Assembly (NCBI RefSeq): GCF_014648175.1
Contig: NZ_BMQP01000031.1
Location: 1-64,000 of the forward strand
DNA from: Planobispora rosea
GTDB lineage: Bacteria > Actinomycetota > Actinomycetes > Streptosporangiales > Streptosporangiaceae
DNA length: 64,000 bases
Direction of reading: 5' to 3'
Shown here: piece by piece, positions 33,411 through 39,998 of the stretch
Numbering within the stretch: position 1 is the stretch's first letter
Layout of the letters: each line of letters begins with the position of its first letter
Translations under genes and position numbers: made by a program
The notes under the pieces: generated by a model
Told to the model about the DNA's origin: nothing
The model's database searches: none
The model's input: the letters and a program-made list of their open reading frames with translations, nothing else

Positions 33411-34343
33411 ATGCGAGAACTCAGCCAGACCGAGCTGCTGCACGAGCTCGAACCCGTCGTGGCCGGTGAGCTGGACCGGCATCTCAGGACCGCCAAGGAG
33501 TGGTTCCCGCACGAGTACATCCCGTGGTCGCAGGGCCGCGACTACGACGGCATATTCGGCGGCGAGGCCTGGTCCGAGAGCGACGCGAAGCTCCCCGAGG
33601 AGGCACGGGTCTCCCTCATCGTCAACCTGCTGACCGAGGACAACCTCCCCAGCTACCACCACGAGATCGCCACCACCTTCGGGCGCGACGGGGCGTGGGG
33701 CACCTGGGTGCACCGCTGGACCGCCGAGGAGGACCGCCACGGCACCGCCCTGCGCGACTACCTGACCGTCACCAGGGCCGTCGACCCGGTCGCGCTGGAG
33801 CGGGCGCGGATGGTCCACATGGGCGAGGGCTTCACCAACTCCTACGACGGCGTGCTGCACTCGCTGGCCTACGTCTCGTTCCAGGAGCTGGCCACCCGCA
33901 TCTCCCACCGCAACACCGGCAGGGCCTCCGGAGACCCGAACTGCGAGCGCCTGCTCGCCAAGATCGCGGCCGACGAGAACCTGCACATGCTCTTCTACCG
34001 GAACCTGCTCGACGCGGCCTTCAAGATCGACCCGGACCAGACCATGCGCGCCGTGACCGACGTGGTCACCACCTTCCAGATGCCGGGCACCGGCATCGAG
34101 GGCTTCACCCGCAAGGCGATGATCATCGCCAACGCCGGGATCTACGACCTGCGCCTGCACCTCGACGACGTGCTCATGCCGGTCCTGCGCCAGTGGGACG
34201 TCTTCGACCTGGACGGCCTCGGCCCCGAGGGCGAGAAGGCCCGTGAGGAGCTCGCCGAGTTCCTCTCCCGGACGGAGGTCACCGCCTCCCGCTTCGTCGA
34301 GCGCCGCGAGGCCCGCCGCGCCGCGCAGGCCGCCCGCGCCTGA
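33411..34343 (+). CDS. Acyl-ACP desaturase (DesA-type di-iron enzyme)
   Basis: 310 residues, ATG with GGGAG 5 bp upstream. The di-iron ligands of the ferritin-like desaturase fold are in place: Glu near 76 (L-T-E-D-N), E-E-D-R-H with Glu 107 and His 110, and D-E-N-L-H near 193-197. It introduces a cis double bond into acyl-ACP using O2 and ferredoxin, adjusting membrane fluidity. Two palindromes directly upstream suggest repression by a fatty-acid-responsive regulator. It ends near the convergent MFS gene. Confidence 0.9.
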   Translation: MRELSQTELLHELEPVVAGELDRHLRTAKEWFPHEYIPWSQGRDYDGIFGGEAWSESDAKLPEEARVSLIVNLLTEDNLPSYHHEIATTFGRDGAWGTWVHRWTAEEDRHGTALRDYLTVTRAVDPVALERARMVHMGEGFTNSYDGVLHSLAYVSFQELATRISHRNTGRASGDPNCERLLAKIAADENLHMLFYRNLLDAAFKIDPDQTMRAVTDVVTTFQMPGTGIEGFTRKAMIIANAGIYDLRLHLDDVLMPVLRQWDVFDLDGLGPEGEKAREELAEFLSRTEVTASRFVERREARRAAQAARA

Positions 34344-34398
34344 TCCCGCCCGGAACCTCGCCCCCCGGCCCCTCCCGGAACGGATCACAGGACCGGGA

Positions 34399-35625
34399 TC
34401 ACGGCGCCGCGGCCAGCTCGCGGTCCCGGGTCCCGGACCGTGCCGCGCTCCCGGGCCGCAGCGTGCGGAGGAAGGACAGCACGAGCAGCGCGGCCAGGCC
34501 GGTGGTGACCGGCGGGACGAGGAAGGCCACGGTCGCTCCGGCGCGGTCCACGAGCTGGCCGGCGACGGCGGCGCCGGTCGCGATGCCCAGGCCGATCGCG
34601 CCGTTCAGCCAGGTGAACGCCTCGGTTCTGACCTCGGCCGGGACGAGCCGCTCCACCAGGGTGTAACCCGTGATGACCGCAGGGGCGATCACGAATCCGG
34701 CCAGGGCGGCGGCGCCGTACAGCGGGGGGACGGATCCGGCGAAGCTCAGCGCCACCGTGGCCGCGGAGAGCAGGGCGACGGCCACCGCCAGTCTGACCTC
34801 GGCCCCCGCCCGCCAGCGCACGATGCCGTAGAGGGCCCCGCCGACGAGGCTGACGCCGGAGAACGTCGCGTAGATCGGCCCGGCCGCGCCGGGCTGGCCG
34901 AGGGCCGCGGTGGTGGAGGTGATGCCGACCTGGAGGCTGCCGAAGACGGTGCCGAGAGCGACGAAGGCGAGGGCGAGCACGGCCACGCCGCGCAGCCGCA
35001 GCACGCCGCTCTGGGATCTGACCCGGACCGGCATCGGCTCGGGGGCGCCCCTGCGGACCACGGCGAACACCAGTGTGCCCGCCACGACCATGACCAGTGC
35101 CACCGACAGCGCCCAGACCGGGGAGAACCCCGTCGAGAGCGCCACCAGCAGCACCGGGGCGAGGGTGAAGGTCAGCTCGTCGGTGATCGACTCCAGGGCG
35201 AAGGCCGTGTTCAGCTTGCCCGAGCCGCCGAGAACGTGCGCCCACCGGGCCCGGACCATCGAGCCGACCTGCGGCATCGACCCACCGGCCAGCGCCGAGA
35301 CCGCCACCAGCACGGCGGCCGGGGCCTGCGCGGCGGCCAGCGCCAGCAACGTGCCCAGCGCGACGGCGTGCACCACGACCTGCGGGAGGAGTACCCTGGC
35401 CTGGCCGTACCTGTCGGCCAGGCGCCCGGTCCGGGGCCCGACCAGCGCCTGCGTCACGGCCGCGGCGGCGGAGGCGATGCCCGCGGCGCCGTACGAGCCG
35501 GTGGACCACTCCACGAGCAGGAGGATGCCGAGCTGCAACATGGCGTACGGCAGGCGGGCCAGGAAGGCGGGGGCGAGGAAACGCCAGGCGCCGGGGGAGC
35601 CGAGAACGGCGAGGTAAGACTTCAA
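34399..35625 (-). CDS. MFS exporter
   Basis: 408 residues with twelve hydrophobic segments. The cytoplasmic loop between helices 2 and 3 reads G-R-L-A-D-R-Y-G-Q-A near 65-74, the MFS signature. The protein belongs to the compact drug/solute exporter type without large loops. The TTG start at 35625 has GGAG 6 bp upstream. The substrate is unknown. It is convergent with the desaturase gene and has no obvious partner. Confidence 0.8.
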   Translation of the reverse strand: MKSYLAVLGSPGAWRFLAPAFLARLPYAMLQLGILLLVEWSTGSYGAAGIASAAAAVTQALVGPRTGRLADRYGQARVLLPQVVVHAVALGTLLALAAAQAPAAVLVAVSALAGGSMPQVGSMVRARWAHVLGGSGKLNTAFALESITDELTFTLAPVLLVALSTGFSPVWALSVALVMVVAGTLVFAVVRRGAPEPMPVRVRSQSGVLRLRGVAVLALAFVALGTVFGSLQVGITSTTAALGQPGAAGPIYATFSGVSLVGGALYGIVRWRAGAEVRLAVAVALLSAATVALSFAGSVPPLYGAAALAGFVIAPAVITGYTLVERLVPAEVRTEAFTWLNGAIGLGIATGAAVAGQLVDRAGATVAFLVPPVTTGLAALLVLSFLRTLRPGSAARSGTRDRELAAAP

Positions 35626-35987
35626 CGGGTCTCCGTCCGAGTCCAGACGGAGCGCTGCCCGGTCCGGGAGCGCGCCGTCGTGGTGGGCTTCGACCGGGGT
35701 AGATACCGCTTATAGCGGCCGCCGTGCGGTCATTGCATGCATTCGTGTAGAACGCACCAACAAGCCATCTTATGCCACAAATTGGACTCGGTTTGTCCCT
35801 CGTCCCCCAAGGTGGCTGACATCACATCCGTACCGCACGTCACTCCAGTCGCACCGTCCATCCCGCTCTCGTCACACTCTCCGCCCCGATGGCCCAGCAC
35901 CTCGGCGGTCTCGCCGTCCCCCCGTCCCCCCGTCCGAGCCTTCCGGCCCGGCCCTTCGCGACATACCATCGACGTGGTGACCACACA
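35626..35987. other. Intergenic region between divergent MFS and small-protein genes
   Basis: 362 bp with a distinct AT-richer stretch at about 35725-35800, likely holding promoters in both directions. No gene is supported; reading frames here lack ribosome sites and family features. I see no strong palindrome. Confidence 0.45.
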
Positions 35988-36290
35988 TTGACCGATACCG
36001 TCGCAATCCCCGACTTCCGCGGCATGCAGGCCCTGAACGCCTGGCTGGCCGGCCACGACGCCGGCCTGCTCCTCCAGGGGCCCGACCCAGACGGTCCGGA
36101 ACCCGTCATGAACGGCATCGTGGTACGGCAGCACCCCCTCCCCGGCGCCCTCCTGGAGCGCTGGGGCACCGTGACCGTCTGGGTGCACCACGACCCCGGC
36201 GGGGAGAGCGGCGTCCACGAGCCGCGCCGCCCGATTCCTCCGGCCGGAGCACTCGGCGCCGAACTCCCCGAACCCGGCCCGTCCCGCTGA
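35988..36290 (+). CDS. Small PASTA-like conserved protein, function unknown
   Basis: About 100 residues from a TTG at 35988, with a weak ribosome site. The sequence I-P-D-x-R-G-M-Q-A-L-N-A-W-L near residues 7-20 and V-R-Q-H-P-x-P-G near 49-56, closing with W-G-T-V-T-V-W-V, resembles one PASTA-like beta-alpha unit, as seen in small actinobacterial proteins of this size. No signal peptide or membrane segment is present. The C-terminal 30 residues are low complexity. An upstream extension of the frame to 35889 looks unlike coding sequence. Confidence 0.5.
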   Translation: MTDTVAIPDFRGMQALNAWLAGHDAGLLLQGPDPDGPEPVMNGIVVRQHPLPGALLERWGTVTVWVHHDPGGESGVHEPRRPIPPAGALGAELPEPGPSR

Positions 36291-36306
36291 GGGAGCGACC
36301 GGCGGC

Positions 36307-36344
36307 CGGGCCCGCTCTCGGGACCGGGCATCCGAGCGGGCCCG
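36307..36344. terminator. Bidirectional terminator hairpin
   Basis: Perfect 11 bp GC-rich arms (36307-36317 and 36334-36344, CGGGCCCGCTC type) with a 16 bp loop. It lies between the 3' ends of two convergent genes, 16 bp from one stop and 9 bp from the other. Confidence 0.65.
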
Positions 36345-36353
36345 GGCACCCCC

Positions 36354-37007
36354 TCAGCCGGAGGGCCCCACGACGGGACCGGCCGCACGGAAGACGAGCG
36401 TGAAGGAGCCCGCCTCCGTGTCGACCCGGTAGGCGTAGCAGCCGGGGGCGCGCAACCGGGTGAAGGACGGATGGTCCCGCCAGCCGCCCGGCTTGGCGTC
36501 CTCGGCCGGGTCGAGCAGGAGCTCAGGGGCGGCGGGATCGTTGAAGGCCACCTCGCCGGGGCCGTCGAGCCGGCGGCCGCGGACCAGGACGAGCGTGTCC
36601 AGCCCGGGGTCCACCGCCCACAGCACCTTCCGCGCACCCCAGGAGCGATCCGTCAGGTTGCCGACGTCGGGATGCTCGTACTCCAGCCGGCCGTTCGGGC
36701 CCACCCCCACCGGCCCGACCCGGCCCGTGCCCAGGAGCGGCCCGAGTTCCGGGTCCGGGCGCGTGGTCCCGGTGGTGACCGGGCAGCGCTCCCCCGGCCC
36801 GAGCCGTGAGTCCGGCCACGGGCGGCGGAGCTTCGCCGCGGGGTCGGGCGTGGCGCTCCCGAAGTCCGGCGTGACGCCTCCCGGGCTCGCGGAGCCCGGG
36901 ACGGTGCTCGTGGGCGCGGCCCCGGCCCCGGCCGGAGGGGAAGGGTCCGCCTGGCAGCCTGAGACCGCCAGAACCAGCAGGGCGGCGGGGAGGGAACGAG
37001 ACCTCAT
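36354..37007 (-). CDS. Predicted lipoprotein, function unknown
   Basis: 217 residues. The N-terminal M-R-S-R-S segment, hydrophobic core and lipobox V-S-G-C (Cys 18) predict export and lipid anchoring. A P/S/T-rich linker follows to about residue 65. The mature part has D-P-G-L-D-T-L-V-L-V-R-G near 130-142 and two Cys in all besides the lipobox, but no family that I recognise. The ATG at 37007 lacks a strong ribosome site. It is separated by 113 bp from the FAD reductase gene, which lies upstream on the same strand... that is, the reductase at 37121-38356 is transcribed toward it. Confidence 0.6.
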   Translation of the reverse strand: MRSRSLPAALLVLAVSGCQADPSPPAGAGAAPTSTVPGSASPGGVTPDFGSATPDPAAKLRRPWPDSRLGPGERCPVTTGTTRPDPELGPLLGTGRVGPVGVGPNGRLEYEHPDVGNLTDRSWGARKVLWAVDPGLDTLVLVRGRRLDGPGEVAFNDPAAPELLLDPAEDAKPGGWRDHPSFTRLRAPGCYAYRVDTEAGSFTLVFRAAGPVVGPSG

Positions 37008-37120
37008 ACATCTTTCTACATCGCGGGGCCGCGACCGGTTCGGCCCGATGCGGATCGGATCTCGCCGACCGGCTGCCCGCCGGACCCGCCGTCCGGCGTT
37101 TCGCGGTCCGGCGGGGACGA

Positions 37121-38356
37121 TCAGAGTTTCACGAGATCCTGCAGGGGGGTCGCGGGGTCGGCGAGACGTTCGCGGTCGACGGGGGCGGCCATCCGGATCA
37201 GTTCCTGGACCGGGGCGACGCCCTCGTCCCACCGGTTGACGTGCATGCCCGCCACGACGTGCCCCCCGGCCAGCCAGAAGGTGTGGAAGCCACGCGCCTC
37301 CAGGTCGCCGCGGACGACGACCTCGTCGTAACCGCCCGGGGCGAACCAGCCGGAGAACTCCATGCCCACGTCGTACTGGTCGGTGTAGAAGTACGGCAGG
37401 CGGTCGTAGACGACCTCCTGCCCGAGCATGGACCTGGCCGCGGCCGGTCCGCCGTTGAGGGCGTTGGCCCAGTGCTCGACGCGGATGTGGGCGCCGTACC
37501 TCGGGTGGAAGGCCTCGGCCACGTCGCCGGCGGCGTAGACCGCGGGGTCGCCGGTACGCAGGGCCGCGTCGACGCGGACGCCGTTCCCGACGGCCAGGCC
37601 CGCCCCCTCGGCGAGCCCGGTCTCCGGCCGCGCGCCGACGCCCACGATCACCGCATCGGCCGGGATCTCGTCCCCGCCGTCCACCGTCACCGCCCGGACG
37701 TGCTTGTCACCGAGGAAGCCGGTCACCCCGCGGCCGAGCCGTACCTCGACGCCGTGCCCCCGGTGGACGGCGGCGAAGAAGGCGCCCGTCTCCGGCCCGA
37801 GCGCGGCCTCCAGCGGCACGGGCCGGGGTTCGACGACGGTCACCTCGCAGCCGTGCTCCCGCGCGGCGGCGGCGGCCTCCAGGCCGATCCATCCGGCGCC
37901 CACGACGACCACCCGGCCGCCGCCGCGGACGGCGTCGCGGATCCGCTCGGAATCGGCGACGGTGCGCAGGTAGTGCACGCCGTCCAGGCCGGCGCCGGGC
38001 ACGTCGAGGCGGCGCGGGGACGAGCCGGTGGCCAGCAGGAGCCTGTCGTAGCCGAGGCGGGCGCCGTCGTCCAGCTCGGCCCGGCGGGCACCCCGGTCGA
38101 GACGCGTCACGCGCCTGCCGAAGACCGGCTCGACGGCGTTCTCGCGGTACCAGCCCTCGTCGTGGACGTAGATCTTGGCTCTCTCCTCCTTTCCGAGCAG
38201 GTAGCCCTTCGACAGCGGCGGCCGTTCGTACGGCCGTTCGGTCTCGGCGCCGACGAGGACGACCCTGCCGGTGAACCCCTCCTCCCGCAGGGTCTGGGCG
38301 GCCTTCGCCCCCGCGAGGCCCGCTCCGACGATGACGAATGTCTGCTCGGTGGCCAT
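37121..38356 (-). CDS. AIF/ferredoxin-reductase-type FAD/NAD(P)H oxidoreductase
   Basis: 411 residues, ATG with GAAGGGG 5 bp upstream. The FAD motif G-A-G-L-A-G is near residues 11-16, the R-P-P-L-S-K segment at about 45-50, the NAD(P)H motif G-A-G-W-I-G near 152-157, the second FAD strand Y-A-A-G-D-V near 275-280, and a C-terminal reductase domain with a W-A-N-A-L-N segment. It passes electrons from NAD(P)H to a ferredoxin or rubredoxin for an oxygenase or similar. It lies 50 bp behind a DoxX gene and divergent from a Cys-rich regulator, so all three may respond to redox stress. Confidence 0.87.
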   Translation of the reverse strand: MATEQTFVIVGAGLAGAKAAQTLREEGFTGRVVLVGAETERPYERPPLSKGYLLGKEERAKIYVHDEGWYRENAVEPVFGRRVTRLDRGARRAELDDGARLGYDRLLLATGSSPRRLDVPGAGLDGVHYLRTVADSERIRDAVRGGGRVVVVGAGWIGLEAAAAAREHGCEVTVVEPRPVPLEAALGPETGAFFAAVHRGHGVEVRLGRGVTGFLGDKHVRAVTVDGGDEIPADAVIVGVGARPETGLAEGAGLAVGNGVRVDAALRTGDPAVYAAGDVAEAFHPRYGAHIRVEHWANALNGGPAAARSMLGQEVVYDRLPYFYTDQYDVGMEFSGWFAPGGYDEVVVRGDLEARGFHTFWLAGGHVVAGMHVNRWDEGVAPVQELIRMAAPVDRERLADPATPLQDLVKL

Positions 38357-38406
38357 GGGAGCCCCTTCTCTCGGCTCGGGTGCCGCTACGGTCTGAGGAC
38401 TCAGAG

Positions 38407-38847
38407 TCAGTATGAGGATCCGCCGCGTCCGGCGGGCGCGTATCGGGAGGCGAGCAGGGCCAGCGCCACCGCTCCCGCCATGAGGCCGAGGTCCCGCAGC
38501 GCGACGTCGTAGAAGCCTGGGCCGGTCAGCAGGTTGACGATGATCCCGGCGAGCCAGGCGGCCACGATCCAGCCGCCGAACCGCGGCAGCAGCGCGACCA
38601 TGATCCCGGCGACGATCTCGATGACGCCGACGGCGTACATGGCCTGCCCGGCGGTGCCCGGGATGATGCCGTCGATCCACGGGGCGAGGTAGCGCGGCCA
38701 GTCGGTGAGCAGGCCGGTGAACTTGTCGAGCCCGAACAGGATCGGCGCCGCGGTGAACACCACGCGCAGGAGCAGGAACGCGCGGTAGGCGGGGTCGGAC
38801 GGGGAGACCCTCCCCGGAGAGCCGGTGGCCGGAGTGGTGGATGCCAT
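38407..38847 (-). CDS. DoxX-family membrane protein
   Basis: 146 residues, ATG with GAGGAGG upstream. Four hydrophobic helices follow the DoxX pattern: L-L-R-V-V-F near 26-31, G-L-D-K-F near 39-43, G-V-I-E-I-V-A-G near 73-80 and a C-terminal helix after R-D-L-G-L-M. DoxX proteins are linked to membrane quinone and thiol redox balance. It is the first gene before the FAD reductase (50 bp gap) and its start faces the regulator at 38939. Confidence 0.85.
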   Translation of the reverse strand: MASTTPATGSPGRVSPSDPAYRAFLLLRVVFTAAPILFGLDKFTGLLTDWPRYLAPWIDGIIPGTAGQAMYAVGVIEIVAGIMVALLPRFGGWIVAAWLAGIIVNLLTGPGFYDVALRDLGLMAGAVALALLASRYAPAGRGGSSY

Positions 38848-38873
38848 GACTGCCTCCTCTAAAAACAGGATTC

Positions 38874-38917
38874 GCTTCAGTTAGAAGCTAGACCTCTTCC
38901 CTCATTTCGTCAATGAG
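38874..38917. promoter_or_regulatory. Two palindromes in the DoxX/regulator divergent promoter
   Basis: GCTTC-5 bp-GAAGC (38874-38888) and CTCATT-5 bp-AATGAG (38901-38917) lie in the 91 bp between the divergent starts. Either could be the operator of the regulator at 38939. The second overlaps where a -35 box for that regulator would fall. Confidence 0.45.
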
Positions 38918-38924
38918 AGTTGGC

Positions 38925-38930
38925 TATAGA
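38925..38930 (+). promoter_or_regulatory. Possible -10 element for a leaderless regulator mRNA
   Basis: TATAGA ends 8 bp before the GTG start at 38939. That distance fits transcription beginning at the start codon, and there is no ribosome site between, so leaderless translation is likely. The -35 box is not clear. Confidence 0.4.
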
Positions 38931-38938
38931 GTGGTCGA

Positions 38939-39853
38939 GTGGGAGAACACGGAGAGCGCGCAGGAATCGAAGGACACGGGGAGCACGGAGAACACGGGGA
39001 GCACGGAGAACACGGGGAGCACGGAGAACATGGGGGGCACGGAGAACATGGGGGGCACGGGGAGCACGGGGAGCGCAGGGCCGCGCAGATCGCCGCCGTC
39101 GCCGCGCTCGGCGAGCCGACGCGCCGCGAGGTGTACGAGCACGTCGCGGGCCGCCCCGAGCCGGTGAGCCGTGACGAGGTCGGCGAAGCCCTGGGCCTGC
39201 CGCGCACCACCGCGGCCTTCCATCTCGAACGGCTCGCCGGCCAGGGGCTGCTGGAGGTCGTCTTCGCCCGGCGCACCGGCCGGACCGGACCCGGCGCGGG
39301 CCGCCCCGCCAAGCTGTACCGGCGCGCGTCCTGCGACGTCGCGGTGTCGCTTCCGGAGCGCCACTACGACCTCGCCGGGCTGCTGCTGGCCGGCGCCCTC
39401 CAGGAGGCCGAGCGGTCCGGCGACTCGCCGCGGGCCGCCCTGGAACGGCGCGCGCACCGGCTGGGCAGGGAGATCGGGCAGGCGGCCCATCCGGCCTCGA
39501 CCGACCGGGAGGCTCCGGATGCCGGGAAGGCCCCGGATGCCGGGGAGGCTGGGAAGGCCCCGGATGCCGGGGAGGCCGGGGGTGCCGAAGGCCGGGCCGC
39601 CCTGCTCGCCGCGCTTGAGGCCCACGGCTACGAGCCCCGCGCCGAGGGCGGGGACATCGTCCTGCGCAACTGCCCCTTCCACGTCCTGGCACGCGAGCAC
39701 ACCGAACTCGTCTGCGGGATGAACCTCCACCTGCTCGACGGGGTCCTGAACAGCCTGGCCCTCACCGGGATGACCGCGCGCCTCGCCCCCGCCCCGGGAC
39801 TGTGCTGTGTACGGCTCCACCCCGCCCCCGGCCGGCACGCGGACGGTCGCTAG
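38939..39853 (+). CDS. ArsR/SufR-like HTH regulator with Gly-Glu-His repeats and C-terminal cysteines
   Basis: 304 residues. Residues 1-47 are a G-E-H/G-G-H repeat region. A winged helix-turn-helix (about 50-110) has L-G-E-P-T-R-R-E-V-Y and T-T-A-A-F-H-L-E-R-L. The C-terminal domain holds C-P-F-H-V-L-A-x6-L-V-C (C-x13-C) and, 29 residues later, a C-C pair, as in the predicted iron-sulfur regulators of the SufR/COG2345 type. A second low-complexity repeat (A-P-D-A-G) sits around residues 193-217. It is divergent from doxX and the FAD reductase, the likely targets. His-rich repeats may bind metal ions, but that is inference. Confidence 0.78.
   Translation: MGEHGERAGIEGHGEHGEHGEHGEHGEHGEHGGHGEHGGHGEHGERRAAQIAAVAALGEPTRREVYEHVAGRPEPVSRDEVGEALGLPRTTAAFHLERLAGQGLLEVVFARRTGRTGPGAGRPAKLYRRASCDVAVSLPERHYDLAGLLLAGALQEAERSGDSPRAALERRAHRLGREIGQAAHPASTDREAPDAGKAPDAGEAGKAPDAGEAGGAEGRAALLAALEAHGYEPRAEGGDIVLRNCPFHVLAREHTELVCGMNLHLLDGVLNSLALTGMTARLAPAPGLCCVRLHPAPGRHADGR
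38975..39074. repeat. 9/18 bp tandem repeat encoding Gly-Glu-His units
   Basis: Alternating GAGCACGG(A/G) and GAACA(C/T)GGG units form about eleven 9 bp repeats. All three plus-strand frames and at least one minus-strand frame stay open, giving H-G-E, R-R-T-R-G-A or P-C-S repeats. Only the G-E-H frame leads into the helix-turn-helix domain. Confidence 0.85.
39514..39592. repeat. Second tandem repeat in the regulator gene
   Basis: CCGGATGCCGGGAAGGCC/GAGGCT-type units recur three times and encode A-P-D-A-G-K/E. It lies in the linker between the DNA-binding and Cys-rich domains. Confidence 0.7.
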
Positions 39854-39949
39854 AACCGCACGTCCGCGACCCGGGCCGGTGCGCACCTGCCGCCCGACGA
39901 TCACCCTGCCCCGCGGGCCGCCTCCCGGTGGCCCATATTTCATCACTTG

Positions 39950-39978
39950 TTGATTTAGCGGTCGCGCGGACCTATCGT
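39950..39978 (+). promoter_or_regulatory. Predicted promoter of the Rph-like gene
   Basis: TTGATT (39950-39955) and TATCGT (39973-39978) with a 17 bp spacer, 20 bp before the ATG, in an AT-richer patch. No copy of the rifamycin-associated element was found nearby. Confidence 0.5.
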
Positions 39979-39998
39979 GGAGTTCGAGGAGGCACACC

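Noticed and set aside
34341..34401. TGATCCCG/CGGGATCA inverted repeat spanning both stop codons of the desaturase and MFS genes
   Set aside because: Arms of only 8 bp with a 45 bp loop are too weak to call a terminator.
35730..36218. Minus-strand frame of 162 codons in the MFS/small-protein gap
   Set aside because: Overlaps the better-supported small forward gene, lacks a ribosome site, and has no recognisable pattern.
38902..39312. Minus-strand frame with P-C-S repeats, looking like a Cys-rich metallothionein-type protein
   Set aside because: It is the antisense reading of the Gly-Glu-His repeat, has no ribosome site, and continues antisense to the regulator's helix-turn-helix domain.
39854..39998. 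Rifamycin-associated element before the Rph-like gene
   Set aside because: Searched by eye for the known 19 bp inverted repeat; nothing similar is present.
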